From Blautia sp. An81 (GTDB taxonomy: Bacteria; Bacillota; Clostridia; Lachnospirales; Lachnospiraceae), in assembly GCF_002161285.1 (NCBI RefSeq), contig NZ_NFHH01000003.1, positions 1 to 64,000 on the forward strand: DNA of 64,000 nt. The letters are read 5' to 3'. The notes under the pieces were generated by a model that was not told the origin of the DNA, did not search any database, and worked only from the letters and a program-made list of their open reading frames with translations. Shown one piece after another: positions 20,435-29,452 of the stretch. How positions within the stretch are numbered: position 1 is the first letter of the stretch; every line of letters starts with the position of its first letter. Made by a program: the position numbers and the translations under genes.

Positions 20435-20571
20435 GTTATCCCCTCTTTCTGTTTCAGATTTGTTTCCAAAATAATATCATTTATGAATGGTATTGACAAC
20501 GTTTTTCCCTTAGGATACCCTGTAACTGAAACAGGAATTTGATTTTAACTTACATAAATGGAGATATGAAG

Positions 20572-21240
20572 ATGACGACCATCGGAATTGTGGAAGATGA
20601 CAGACTTTTGAATGAAGCCCTGGCCAGAATGCTGGAAAAGAAGGGATATCATCCTCTCCGGGCCTATACTTTGGAAGAGGGGATGAAGCTTATCCGGCAG
20701 AAGCCGGAACTGATCATTCTGGATATTAACCTTCCTGACGGGGAGGGGACCAGGATCTGTCAGGCAGCCAGAGAGTACAGCAGGATTCCGGTGCTGTTTC
20801 TCACGGCCAGAGACGAAGAGGAAGATATGCTCCGGGCTTTTGATCTTGGAGCTGATGATTATCTGGTAAAGCCTTTTTCTATGGCAGTGCTGCTGAAACA
20901 TGTGGAAGCGGTCCTCCGCAGGACACAGGGAGAGAAGGAAGTTTTTCTCTACCGGGGACTGACCATAGATCCGGAAAGAAAACAGGTGGCAAGGGAAGGG
21001 GAAGAGATCCGTCTCACCCCAAGGGAATATGCCCTTCTGGATCTGCTGGCCAGGAACCGGGGAAGAGTACTGACCAAGACCATGATCCTGGAACAGGTCT
21101 GGGACAATCAGGGAGCCTTTGTCGAGGAAAATACCGTGAATGTAACTTTAAACCGTCTGAAAAAGAAAATTGAGCCGGATCCGGAAAATCCTGTGTATAT
21201 CCGGAATGTATTCGGCCTGGGCTATACTTTTGGAGATTAG
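20572..21240 (+). CDS. OmpR-family response regulator
   Basis: A two-component response regulator. The receiver domain has the acidic pair Asp9-Asp10, the phospho-acceptor Asp51 in LIILDINLPDG and the conserved Lys in YLVKPF. The C-terminal winged helix (LTPREYALLDLLARNRGRVL, then NTVNVTLNRLKKKI) is OmpR-type. The start at 20572 lies nine bases after GGAG; an ATG at 20566 and a longer frame from 20539 are less likely. It is followed four bases later by its kinase and then an ABC transporter, like Bce-type peptide-resistance modules. Confidence 0.9.
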   Translation: MTTIGIVEDDRLLNEALARMLEKKGYHPLRAYTLEEGMKLIRQKPELIILDINLPDGEGTRICQAAREYSRIPVLFLTARDEEEDMLRAFDLGADDYLVKPFSMAVLLKHVEAVLRRTQGEKEVFLYRGLTIDPERKQVAREGEEIRLTPREYALLDLLARNRGRVLTKTMILEQVWDNQGAFVEENTVNVTLNRLKKKIEPDPENPVYIRNVFGLGYTFGD

Positions 21241-21243
21241 AAG

Positions 21244-22095
21244 ATGTTTCAGCTTCAGAACAGAAAAGAGATGGAGGCCTTATCGGAGGCCCTGGAAAAA
21301 CTGATAAACGGAGAGGAACCAGAGACAGCGGGAATCAGCCAGGATACCCTGCCCTCCAAAGTCCGCAGCCAGATCCTCCGCCTGGGGGAAATCATGAAGG
21401 CAAAGGACCAGGCCCTGGGCAAAGAGAAGGAGGAGATCCGTGGGCTGATCGCAGATACTGCCCACCAGCTTCGGACCCCTCTGGCAAATATGGAAAGCTA
21501 TCTGGAACTTCTGGAAACCATGGACTGGGAGGAAAAAGAGAGGGAGAATTATCTTCTGGCACTGAGAGAATCCCAGGAGAAGATCCGGTTCCTCACAGAA
21601 GGGCTGATCAAAATGGCCAGGCTGGAAAGCCGGATCATTCAGATCCGGAAGGAAGCCCGGGATCTTCAGGAGACCCTTTTGGAAAGTATCCTCCAGGTGA
21701 AAAAAGAGGCAGAGGAAAAACATATAGAGATCCGCCTGGAAATGACGGAGGGAGAACAGGCGCCCCATGACCGGCAGTGGCTGGGAGAGGCGGTGTATAA
21801 CCTTCTGGATAACAGTGTAAAATATTCGGAAGAGTATGGACAGATCCTGATGACCGTTGTGAGAAATGAGATGTTTACAGAGATCCGGGTCTGTGACTGG
21901 GGCAGAGGGATCGAAGAAGGAGAGGAGAATCTGGTCTTCGGAAGATTTTACCGGGGAAAAAATGTATCCGGGGAGAAAGGATTCGGCCTGGGCCTGTACC
22001 TGGCCCGGGAGATCGTCCACCAGCATGGAGGCTTTCTGAGGCTGAAACGTCAGGAGCCGGGTCTTTCCGTAAGCATCTATCTGCCGGAAGAATAA
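21244..22095 (+). CDS. Sensor histidine kinase without membrane segments
   Basis: A 283-residue kinase. The phospho-acceptor is His74 in DTAHQLRTPLANME. The ATPase part has the N box (NLLDNSVKYS), the G1 box (DWGRGI) and the G2 region (GFGLGLYLAREIVHQHGG). There is no hydrophobic stretch in the N-terminal 70 residues, so unlike BceS-type kinases it has no membrane anchor. It probably senses through a partner, plausibly the large permease encoded two genes downstream. The target is the adjacent regulator by gene order. Confidence 0.9.
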   Translation: MFQLQNRKEMEALSEALEKLINGEEPETAGISQDTLPSKVRSQILRLGEIMKAKDQALGKEKEEIRGLIADTAHQLRTPLANMESYLELLETMDWEEKERENYLLALRESQEKIRFLTEGLIKMARLESRIIQIRKEARDLQETLLESILQVKKEAEEKHIEIRLEMTEGEQAPHDRQWLGEAVYNLLDNSVKYSEEYGQILMTVVRNEMFTEIRVCDWGRGIEEGEENLVFGRFYRGKNVSGEKGFGLGLYLAREIVHQHGGFLRLKRQEPGLSVSIYLPEE

Positions 22096-22213
22096 GGAAA
22101 AGTTTTATGGCTGTAAGGAGTTTGTAAGTATTCCCTGATAGACTGAAAACAAAGGCAGCGATACATGGTTTTGTCAGACTGCTGCCATAGAAAAGAAACA
22201 GGGGGATACGGGT

Positions 22214-22876
22214 ATGGAAATCTTAAGAACAGAAAATCTGAAAAAAATCTATAAAACCCTGTCAGGGGAAGTCCGGGCCCTGGACGGGGTTTCACTGTCT
22301 GTAGAAGAAGGAGAATTTGCAGCTATCGCAGGCTCTTCCGGAAGCGGCAAGACTACCCTTTTAAATATGCTGGGAGGTCTGGACTATCCTACCAGCGGGC
22401 AGGTCTTTATCAGGGGAAAAGCTCTGGGTGAAATGAATACAGAGGAGCTGACGGTATTTCGCAGAAGGAACATCGGCTTTGTGTTCCAGACGTATAATCT
22501 CCTTCCCATACTGAATGTAAAGGAGAATATTACCCTTCCTTTAAAGCTGGACGGGAGAAAGCCGGATACTGCTTTTCTGGAAGAGATCACGGACACCTTA
22601 AAGCTTCGGGAGAAGCTTCTGGACATGCCGGGAATGCTTTCCGGAGGCCAGCAGCAGAGAGTGGCTATTGCCCGGGCTTTAAGCACCAAGCCGGCGGTGC
22701 TGCTCTGTGACGAGCCTACCGGAAACCTGGATTCCAGGACCGGTATAGAGGTGGTGGGCCTTTTAAAAGCCAGTGCAGAAGCTTTTCACCAGACCATTCT
22801 ATTAGTGACACACAACGAAGAGATTGCCCAGATGGCAGACCGGATTATCCGGATCGAAGACGGAAAGGTAAGGTGA
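22214..22876 (+). CDS. MacB/BceA-type ABC transporter ATPase
   Basis: A 220-residue ATPase: Walker [14 protein letters not shown]-loop in [10 protein letters not shown], signature [16 protein letters not shown], Walker [13 protein letters not shown], and switch histidine in LLVTHNEE. The [10 protein letters not shown] segment is typical of the LolD/MacB/BceA group that pairs with FtsX-like permeases. Its stop overlaps the start region of the permease. Confidence 0.93.
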   Translation: MEILRTENLKKIYKTLSGEVRALDGVSLSVEEGEFAAIAGSSGSGKTTLLNMLGGLDYPTSGQVFIRGKALGEMNTEELTVFRRRNIGFVFQTYNLLPILNVKENITLPLKLDGRKPDTAFLEEITDTLKLREKLLDMPGMLSGGQQQRVAIARALSTKPAVLLCDEPTGNLDSRTGIEVVGLLKASAEAFHQTILLVTHNEEIAQMADRIIRIEDGKVR

Positions 22877-22881
22877 GGGGG

Positions 22882-25488
22882 ATGAGAAATAATAATCAGG
22901 AGATTGCCGCCCTTCTTGCCAGGGAAAGTTATAACAGTAATAAAAGCCGGAACCGAATCCTGACTGCCACTGTGGCCCTTACCGTTATGATGCTTTTCGG
23001 GGTTTTCAGTCTGGCAGTGGGGAAACTGGAAACAGATATCCTTTTGTATATGCGGAACAGCGGCACGGCGGCCTCTACCACCCTGGAACGGGGAAGCAAG
23101 GAACAGCAGGAGGAAATAGAAGCCCTTCCTTATATCAGGGCTGTAGGGAGCAGTGTATATATAGGAAATACAGAAGACTACAGCTGTGAAGTGCTGGATG
23201 AGACCGGCTGGGAGAAAATGACGGCTCCTGCCTATTCGGATATCCATGGGGAATATCCACAAAAGACAGATGAAATCATGCTTCCTGTCCGGGCCATGGA
23301 AGCGATAGGGATCCATGAGCCAGAGCTTGGTATGGAAATCCCAGCCGGCATTAACCTTCCAGGGGGAGAAAAACTGGAGAAGACCTTTATCCTGTCTGGA
23401 TATTATACAGATTATTTGAACCCTGCTATATTCAGGCCGGCAGGGTACTTTTCTCAGGAATTTCTCCAGAGACTGTCTATAGATACAGCAGAAAATACCA
23501 CTTTGCTCATTCAGCAGAAAGATAACATTGATGATGAAGCCATTGAGGATATGCTGTATCGGGATGTGGAAATGCGGGATGACAGCCAGCAGTTTTTCGG
23601 AGGGATTTCAATTTACAGGCAGGTTGTCTATGATCTGGCCGGAGGTTTTGATACGGCTGTCCTTATGGCTGGGCTGATCCTGTTTGGAGCGGCCATGCTC
23701 CTTTATAATGTTATGTATATTTCTCTTAGCAGGGATATCCGGCAGTACGGGCTGCTGAAAACCATGGGCACCACCAAAAGGCAGTTGAGATCTATTGTCC
23801 TTCGCCAGACCGGCAGGATCCTGGCAGGAGGCTGTGTCCTTGGAGGAGCAGCAGGAATCCTGATCACTGTAACCGTGATCCCCCGGCTCCTTTCCGGGAT
23901 GTACCTGCAGGGTAGGGGAGAAACTTCTGCAATGATCGCCTTCCGTCCCTGGATCCTGGTCCTGGCCGTTGTTTTCGGGGGACTTGTGACCTTGTTAAGT
24001 TCTCTCTGGGCCATGAACCGGGTAGTAAAGATGTCGCCGGTGGAAGCGGTAAAATATACTGGCCAGAAAGAACCGCATCCGGAAAAAGCAGGGATCCGTA
24101 AATGCAAAAAGACAGGAGTGGACAGAAATCCAAAGAAATCTGCTGTGGAAAAGTCATGGGGGTATTCCGGGGGGATTCCGGCAATGGCCTGGAGGAATCT
24201 ATTCCGGTTTAAAAGGCGTTTTATTCTTACCCTTCTTTCTCTGGGACTGGGAATCCTGATCTCTCTGGGGGCTGTGGTCCTTTCTGCAGGAACAGACCAG
24301 ACCAATAAGATTAACCAGAGCCGTCCGGATTTTATGATCCAATGCCAGATGAATACAGGCATCGTAGAAAATTATCCGGCGGATGAAGTGTTTTTTCCGA
24401 CAGAACTGCGGGAAAAATTTATCAGTCTGAAAGGCGTGGTGGAAAATGATACTGCCTGGGGAGGCTATGGGAAGGTAGATTTAGGAGAAGAAGCTCTCCA
24501 GGTATATACGGGAGATATGGAAAACAGAAATGGAGACGATGCGGTTGTGGTTCAGGTAGTCAGTGATCAGTGGCTGAAAGACCTGGAAAAACTGAAAGAA
24601 GAAAAAGATTTGTATATTGACCCGGAAAGTGTCCGGCAGGGAAATGGTCTGATTCTTCTCCATTATCATACGCTTTCCAGAATTGAGGAAGAAAAAGGAA
24701 AAGAAGATGTGGGGAAGGAATTCAGAGTTACAGATCTGACAGGGGAGCACTCCACGTCTATGAAATTTGCAGGATATCTGGATTATTGGGAGAAGGGTCT
24801 TGACCGGATGGCTACCACCTGGAACGGAGGAGGAATTCTTTATTTCCTGACAAGTGAAAAGGGATTTCAGAAACTGGGATTGAGGGAACAGGTTTTCCGT
24901 GTAGAGCTGGAGGCAGAAGAAGAGCAGGAACCTTTGCTGAAGGCAGAGATTGCTGACATGGTTTTCCGGTTTAACAAAGAGAGGGGAGTTATGGCAGAGA
25001 CAGAAGAAATGGCACTGAATTCAGAAGCCTTAACCTATCATGCAAAATCCGATGAACTGGCGGCAGCGAGAGACTATATCACTTCCAGCAGGATTGTCAT
25101 GGGAGCTCTGTGCACCCTTCTTCTCATGATGGGAATTGCTAATTATTTCAATGTGACCATGACCAGTCTGGCTATGCGCAGACGAGAGCTGGCAGTACTG
25201 GAAAGCCTGGGCCTTACCAGAAGACAGCTTCGGAAAATGCTCCTTCTGGAAGGAATCTTCACTGCGCTCCTTGTTACCCTGGGCGTGGTGACTATTGGAA
25301 GTTTTCTTTTGTGGGCGGAAGGGATTCTCATAAAACAAAGGCTTGCATACTTTGTTTTCCAATATCCGGCGCTGCTTCTGGTACTCTGTCTGGGGCTTCT
25401 GTTTATCCTCTGTGGGGCGCTGCCCCTGTCTATGTACAGGAAGACGGAAAAACAGCCGGTGGTGGAGCGGCTGAAGGTAATGGAATAA
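22882..25488 (+). CDS. FtsX-type ABC transporter permease
   Basis: A permease of about 868 residues with one membrane helix near the N-terminus, a large extracellular domain, three helices around residues 255-380, then a second duplicated half with another N-side helix (about 450-470), a second extracellular domain and three C-terminal helices. This two-FtsX-domain layout is shared by MacB-like and peptide-sensing or detoxifying transporters. Start: the ATG at 22882 is preferred over the GTG at 22873, which overlaps the ATPase stop. As the kinase upstream lacks membrane helices, this permease could be the actual sensor; that is inference. Confidence 0.88.
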   Translation: MRNNNQEIAALLARESYNSNKSRNRILTATVALTVMMLFGVFSLAVGKLETDILLYMRNSGTAASTTLERGSKEQQEEIEALPYIRAVGSSVYIGNTEDYSCEVLDETGWEKMTAPAYSDIHGEYPQKTDEIMLPVRAMEAIGIHEPELGMEIPAGINLPGGEKLEKTFILSGYYTDYLNPAIFRPAGYFSQEFLQRLSIDTAENTTLLIQQKDNIDDEAIEDMLYRDVEMRDDSQQFFGGISIYRQVVYDLAGGFDTAVLMAGLILFGAAMLLYNVMYISLSRDIRQYGLLKTMGTTKRQLRSIVLRQTGRILAGGCVLGGAAGILITVTVIPRLLSGMYLQGRGETSAMIAFRPWILVLAVVFGGLVTLLSSLWAMNRVVKMSPVEAVKYTGQKEPHPEKAGIRKCKKTGVDRNPKKSAVEKSWGYSGGIPAMAWRNLFRFKRRFILTLLSLGLGILISLGAVVLSAGTDQTNKINQSRPDFMIQCQMNTGIVENYPADEVFFPTELREKFISLKGVVENDTAWGGYGKVDLGEEALQVYTGDMENRNGDDAVVVQVVSDQWLKDLEKLKEEKDLYIDPESVRQGNGLILLHYHTLSRIEEEKGKEDVGKEFRVTDLTGEHSTSMKFAGYLDYWEKGLDRMATTWNGGGILYFLTSEKGFQKLGLREQVFRVELEAEEEQEPLLKAEIADMVFRFNKERGVMAETEEMALNSEALTYHAKSDELAAARDYITSSRIVMGALCTLLLMMGIANYFNVTMTSLAMRRRELAVLESLGLTRRQLRKMLLLEGIFTALLVTLGVVTIGSFLLWAEGILIKQRLAYFVFQYPALLLVLCLGLLFILCGALPLSMYRKTEKQPVVERLKVME

Positions 25489-25495
25489 GAGAGAC

Positions 25496-25565
25496 AAAAA
25501 GAGACCATTCCATAAAATCCGGAGCCTTATATAAAAAGGCAGGGTTTTAAGAAATGGTCTCTTTT
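25496..25565. terminator. Bidirectional terminator between permease and mannitol-dehydrogenase-family genes
   Basis: A 13-bp perfect stem, AAAAGAGACCATT (ending 25509) and AATGGTCTCTTTT (25553-25565), separates two convergent genes. Confidence 0.85.
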
Positions 25566-25604
25566 ATAACAATACATGATTTCCAGAGGGCAGTATCTAT
25601 TGTC

Positions 25605-27218
25605 TTAGATGTATTTGTAAATGGTTGCCTTTACCGCACCTTTTCCAGCGATCATTTCCCGGAAAAATCCTTCGATCTTTTCTCCCAGGCCGTTTTTATA
25701 AAGGTCTGTGAAGAAAATTTTCTCGTTGGAGAGGATTGGTTTTAACTGGTCTTTAAGAGTTTCCGGCTTTCCGATCACAATATCCTGGAAAGCCCGGGTG
25801 AGTTCTTCTGCCATGGGATCAGGGGCCAGGGTGTAGGAATTTCCCTGGTCGTCTACACCCAGCATATACCGGAGCCACCCGGCAATGCCCAGGGGAATGG
25901 CAGTAAGTCTTTCGGCACTGCCGTATTTGGCGGTATAAGCTTTGATGGTTTCTCCGAAGCGGACTCCAAGGCCCTGAGATTCATCTGTGACAATACGCAG
26001 GTTGGTGTCCAGAAGGTATTCATTTACAAAGCGAAGCTGGAACAGCTCATCTGCAAAATTTTTAGGGCTGAGGATACCGGGATCCGGTACCATAGGCATA
26101 CCCTCGTCATAAGCCACCATTTTTGCCAGTTTCATCAGTTTTGGATCGTGATTGATCAAAGTGGCAAAGTATTCTTCTCCCAGCAATACCCCCAGGGGAG
26201 CAACAGCAGAGTGAACCGGGTTTAACAGAGCAGTGACTTTCATACGCTCGGATTTATTCACGGTGTCCCGGCTTCCCAGATAGACGCCTTTTCCTTTTTC
26301 AAGAGCCGGACGCCCATTGGGAAAATGATCCTCAATGACCAGATACTGGGGATCTTCTCCGTTTACAAACGGTGCGATGTAGGTTCTTTTAGAAGTTTCT
26401 ACTGGCTCCATATCTTCCACGCCCAGAGCCTTCAGATCAGCGGCAATGACCGGATTGGGACGGGGTGTGATCTTATCGATCATAGTCCAGGGGAAGGAGA
26501 CTTTATCTTCATTTTCCACATAGTCGGCAAATCCCTGATCTACATACCCCCTTTTCAGCCATTCCTCTGTCATGGTCAGCACAGAACTGCGGAGAAGGCT
26601 GCCGTTTTGTGAACAGTTGTCCATAGACACCAGGGCAAGAGGCGTACCGCCTTTTTTGTACCGTTCCAGAAGCATGGATGTAACTATGGCCATGGCCCCT
26701 GTGGCTCTGTCGGGACCATGATCAATGTCTGCCTGGACATAAGGAAGGTATTTCCCCTCTGCGTTGGTCAGGGCATAGCCTTTTTCCGTGATGGTGAAGG
26801 ACACCAGCTGCAAAGAGGGGGAAACAAAAATTTCTTTCAGACGGTTCCATTGTTCCGGATCTGTACTCTGTGCTTTTACAGCCTCCCCAAAAGCTCCAAG
26901 AACTTTGTAATCTCTGGTTCCGTCTGTATTCAGGACAACACTGAGGCCCAGATTATCGAAGGGACGATAGATCTTGTCTACTACATCATAGTCAAAAGTT
27001 TCTACACAAGTGAGAGCCGTGTCCAGTTCTCCGTTTTCCAGCAGTCCGTCAGCGATACTGCCGATGAAAATACGGAAAATATTGCCGATCCCCAAATGGG
27101 CCCATCTGGGAGCTGCCTGTGCTTTGCAAGAAGCTTTTTCCACATCATAGCCGGGTAAAGCAATGTCGGCGGCTTCCCAGTCTGATGAGTTTTTGATTCC
27201 TTCCAGTGATAGTTTCAT
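25605..27218 (-). CDS. Mannitol dehydrogenase-family oxidoreductase
   Basis: A 537-residue member of the polyol-specific long-chain dehydrogenases (mannitol 2-dehydrogenase, fructuronate reductase and relatives), which interconvert polyols or aldonates and ketoses with NAD(H). Visible are an N-terminal nucleotide-binding region around HLGIGNIFRIFIG and the family's catalytic Lys..Asn..His region, here KVTALLNPVHSAVAPLG. The start at 27218 is fixed by TCCTCC on the plus strand, i.e. GGAGGA upstream on the coding strand; a 39-codon hydrophobic extension to 27335 is not part of the protein. Whether mannitol, arabinitol or fructuronate is the substrate cannot be read from the sequence. No sugar transporter is adjacent. 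Confidence 0.85.
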   Translation of the reverse strand: MKLSLEGIKNSSDWEAADIALPGYDVEKASCKAQAAPRWAHLGIGNIFRIFIGSIADGLLENGELDTALTCVETFDYDVVDKIYRPFDNLGLSVVLNTDGTRDYKVLGAFGEAVKAQSTDPEQWNRLKEIFVSPSLQLVSFTITEKGYALTNAEGKYLPYVQADIDHGPDRATGAMAIVTSMLLERYKKGGTPLALVSMDNCSQNGSLLRSSVLTMTEEWLKRGYVDQGFADYVENEDKVSFPWTMIDKITPRPNPVIAADLKALGVEDMEPVETSKRTYIAPFVNGEDPQYLVIEDHFPNGRPALEKGKGVYLGSRDTVNKSERMKVTALLNPVHSAVAPLGVLLGEEYFATLINHDPKLMKLAKMVAYDEGMPMVPDPGILSPKNFADELFQLRFVNEYLLDTNLRIVTDESQGLGVRFGETIKAYTAKYGSAERLTAIPLGIAGWLRYMLGVDDQGNSYTLAPDPMAEELTRAFQDIVIGKPETLKDQLKPILSNEKIFFTDLYKNGLGEKIEGFFREMIAGKGAVKATIYKYI

Positions 27219-27328
27219 GTTGTTTTCCTCCGATTTATCTTTCCTGCATATACAGTACAGGAGATATATTAAATGTATAATAACACAAAATATACAGGAA
27301 ATATACAAGAAAAATGTGTGGAAAAAGG

Positions 27329-27356
27329 TTGACATCAGAGATATAAGTATTATAAT
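27329..27356 (+). promoter_or_regulatory. Strong promoter upstream of the candidate small RNA
   Basis: TTGACA (27329-27334), 16-base spacer, TATAAT (27351-27356): both boxes match consensus exactly. Confidence 0.8.
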
Positions 27357-27362
27357 AGTTGT

Positions 27363-27473
27363 ACCTGATCAGGAAATTGAATATGATCATCTGAGGACGG
27401 ACAGCCGCAGCTGCGAGTCGAGAAGATGTCGGGTGCGCCCGGTTATTGTAAAAGATAACCGGGCGCATTTTTT
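27363..27473 (+). ncRNA. Candidate structured small RNA or attenuator leader (about 110 nt)
   Basis: A consensus promoter would start a transcript near 27363, and a strong terminator (13-bp stem 27434-27446/27455-27467 with six T) ends it at about 27473. The RNA between has no coding frame worth noting. It can fold: TGATCA repeats pair at the 5' side, and CATCT/AGATG with GAC/GTC and AGC/GCT close a GC-rich central hairpin. It does not match any riboswitch class I can recall. It may be a free sRNA, or a leader regulating the 47-codon gene 77 bases downstream by attenuation. Confidence 0.55.
27434..27473 (+). terminator. Intrinsic terminator of the candidate small RNA
   Basis: TGCGCCCGGTTAT and ATAACCGGGCGCA pair perfectly over 13 bp with an eight-base loop and a TTTTTT tail. 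Confidence 0.9.
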
Positions 27474-27549
27474 ATATGTTTATGCCCGGACATAGGTCAA
27501 GGGAATATGCTTTTATTCACATATTGGAGATTAGAAAGGATGAACAGAC

Positions 27550-27693
27550 ATGGAATATTTACAGAGAATCCGATTGTTAAGAGACAGACTTCACCGTCTG
27601 GAAGTAAATGACAGAAACAATTATGGCGTATGCCAGAAGATAAGGCGGGAGATTGAAACACTTGAAAGAGAAGCGCAGGAGAAAGATTCCTGA
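27550..27693 (+). CDS. Small helical protein, 47 residues, unrecognised
   Basis: ATG at 27550 follows AGAAAGGA and opens a 47-codon frame ending in TGA at 27691. The product is charged and helical (MEYLQRIRLLRDRLHRLEVN...) with leucine spacing that suggests a two-helix hairpin. It is too short for usual gene callers. It resembles small helical regulators such as the Spo0E group in size and style only; the diagnostic SxxxD motif is missing. It is followed 34 bases later by an SH3-like gene. Confidence 0.6.
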   Translation: MEYLQRIRLLRDRLHRLEVNDRNNYGVCQKIRREIETLEREAQEKDS

Positions 27694-27727
27694 ACTTGTA
27701 AATAGAAAAAGCGGAGGAGCATACATT

Positions 27728-27994
27728 ATGGAGAGAGAGAATTCCAGAAACGGCATGGAAACTTTGAAAAGAGAGCCTGTTTCACGGCTGCCTTACAGAA
27801 TCCGGCTGTTAGAGGATTTCCCGCCCTTATATGCCGGGCCGGGAAGAGAATATGTGAAAATGGGAACTATATCAGACGACCAGCGGCTGGAGATTATTGA
27901 AGAGCGCTGGGGAAAAGGACAGGAATTATGGGGAAGACTGAAATCCAATGCGGGATGGATTCTTCTGGAAAATGTGGAGAGAGCTATTATCTGA
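27728..27994 (+). CDS. Small protein with bacterial SH3-like domain
   Basis: An 88-residue protein whose residues 30-85 (LYAGPGREYVKMGTI ... GWGRL-type strands, then AGWI) look like a single bacterial SH3 fold. The ATG at 27728 is preceded by GGAGGAGC; a longer frame from 27653 overlaps the previous gene and is not used. There is no signal peptide, so unlike wall-binding SH3 proteins it would stay in the cytosol unless exported by another route. It overlaps the next gene by up to 67 bases. Confidence 0.6.
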   Translation: MERENSRNGMETLKREPVSRLPYRIRLLEDFPPLYAGPGREYVKMGTISDDQRLEIIEERWGKGQELWGRLKSNAGWILLENVERAII

Positions 27995-28296
27995 GAGTCC
28001 TGCAGATACTGGAATGTTATTTTCATGATCAACACTGGAAGGCCCTTTTTCTGAAAGGGGGATGCTACTGGCTGGCTGAACTTCTGCACCAGGGGATCAG
28101 AGATTCCAAAATCGTGATCAACCGGGTGGAGGAGCACTGTGCAGTTGCCTTTAATCATGGAATATATGATGTCACAGGACGGATATCGGGAAAAAATTTT
28201 CATATTGCCAGCCCACGGGAGATAAGCTTTATGAAGAAAAATTATATCCCGCAGTTTAATACAGAAAAACTTGAGAGATACCTGGAAATGTTATGA
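27928..28296 (+). CDS. Unrecognised small protein overlapping the SH3 gene
   Basis: Up to 122 residues. The frame starts inside the preceding gene (ATG at 27928 after AGGA, or ATG at 27955), so translation is probably coupled or the true start is a rare codon near 27991. The body (GGCYWLAELLHQGIRDSKIVIN, then HCAVAFNHGIYDVTGRI) looks like a compact mixed alpha/beta fold and is repeated in style in clostridial conserved hypothetical proteins. No catalytic motif is evident. Confidence 0.6.
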   Translation: MGKTEIQCGMDSSGKCGESYYLRVLQILECYFHDQHWKALFLKGGCYWLAELLHQGIRDSKIVINRVEEHCAVAFNHGIYDVTGRISGKNFHIASPREISFMKKNYIPQFNTEKLERYLEML

Positions 28297-28483
28297 TCTT
28301 TATATTCCAATGGGAATCCTGTATTCTTTGTGAATGGACAAAGAATACAGGATTTTTCTATGGGTAAGTATAGTAAGGCTGAAAAAATACGATGGCAGAC
28401 CAAGTAAGGGTCTGTTATAATGGATTTAGCGGCAGAAATCGTTTATATGCATTTTTGAAATCCGGGAGGAAGAAACAAAGAAT

Positions 28484-28926
28484 ATGGAAGTGAAAGATTT
28501 TATAGAAGGGGTTTTAATAACCGGGGGCTCATGGATCTGCGCTGTTGTTCTGATAGGACTTCCCATAAAAACATGGTCTTATAAAAATAAGAGAAAATAT
28601 CAGCATTATAAAATAAAACTGGAAAAATTTGAAGAATCCCAGCGGAAGGACTATAGTTATCCTGTTTATAAGTATACAGATGAATGGGGGCAGAAGCAGC
28701 TTTTTCATGATAAGAAAAGCTTGGTCCACAAGGAGACCTGGACGGAAGCCTGTATGCTTGCGAAGCAAAAGATCTGTTTGTGGATCGGAAAACTGGTAAG
28801 GGAACTACGGTGCATTTCTTCGGAGGTGCGGCTATTGCCATGATAATCTGTGGCATATGCGCTTTTCTGACTGCTGTATTCGCTACGGTTTTTATGATAC
28901 AGGAATTCCTGAAGATAGCAGGATAG
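28484..28926 (+). pseudogene. Small two-helix membrane protein disrupted by a frameshift
   Basis: The frame from 28484 codes for one N-terminal membrane helix (residues 8-28) and a charged segment to about HDKK, then continues in an unlikely sequence to a stop at 28843. Adding one A in the AAGAAAAGC run near 28711 gives a continuous product: KLGPQGDLDGSLYACEAKD, a linker, then a second strong membrane helix (AAIAMIICGICAFLTAVFAT) and a stop at 28926. The full protein would have about 147 residues. The site is not a standard slippery heptamer, so a one-base deletion or a sequencing error is the likely cause. Confidence 0.6.
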
Positions 28927-29056
28927 AGAAAATGCAGGAGTTCATGAAAATAGATATAAGAAGGGAGAAAAATATGCAGAAAAGAAATCTATAGATACAT
29001 TTCCCCATTTTCTGGCAGATATGTTGGATTCTTTTCTGTGATTTCAGGAGGTTTCT

Positions 29057-29437
29057 ATGGGATTATTTGGAAAAAGTAAAAAGGAAAAAGAAGCAGAATA
29101 TATGGAGCGGATCAATGTGCCCCGGTGTCTGCAACAGGATTTCATCATGAAGGTAGGAGGAGTTTTTGCTATTGCCGGAAACGGAACGGTAGTGGCAGGA
29201 AGGATTGAATCCGGTATGTGCAGGGTAGGAGAGACTGCCTTTATCCTCCAGAACGGAACGGCCTTAGAGGTAGTGATCACAGGAATAGACCTGCGGACAA
29301 AAGAGCGGAAACCAAACCGTGCCGCCTATGCTACCGAGCAGGTAGGGATCGCTCTTCGAGGCGTCAGCAAGGAACAGGTACAGCCGGGAGCGGTCCTGGC
29401 GATCAAAAACGGCGGAAAATATGAAATGCAGAGCTGA
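29057..29437 (+). CDS. Stand-alone EF-Tu domain-2-like beta-barrel protein
   Basis: A 126-residue protein with a basic N-terminal tail and a beta-barrel segment reading VFAIAGNGTVVAGRIESGMCRVGE, the hallmark of translation-factor domain 2, followed by VVITGIDLRTKE and GIALRGVSKEQVQPGAVLA. It has no GTPase domain. AGGAGG precedes the ATG. Such proteins occur singly in Lachnospiraceae; their role is unknown, perhaps binding a nucleic acid or a ribosomal partner. It is followed by an acetyltransferase 15 bases later. Confidence 0.75.
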   Translation: MGLFGKSKKEKEAEYMERINVPRCLQQDFIMKVGGVFAIAGNGTVVAGRIESGMCRVGETAFILQNGTALEVVITGIDLRTKERKPNRAAYATEQVGIALRGVSKEQVQPGAVLAIKNGGKYEMQS

Positions 29438-29452
29438 CAGAGGGTAACATAC

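Noticed and set aside
27219-27335. A hydrophobic N-terminal extension of the mannitol-dehydrogenase-family protein
   Set aside because: The internal ATG at 27218 has a strong GGAGGA site and matches family length; the extension lies in the promoter region.
27363-27433. Small signal recognition particle RNA
   Set aside because: The conserved tetraloop region of SRP RNA (GGAAG with flanking bulges) is absent.
28700-28720. Programmed -1 frameshift in the small membrane protein
   Set aside because: The phase of AAG-AAA-AGC does not give a usable slippery heptamer, so a deletion or sequence error is simpler.
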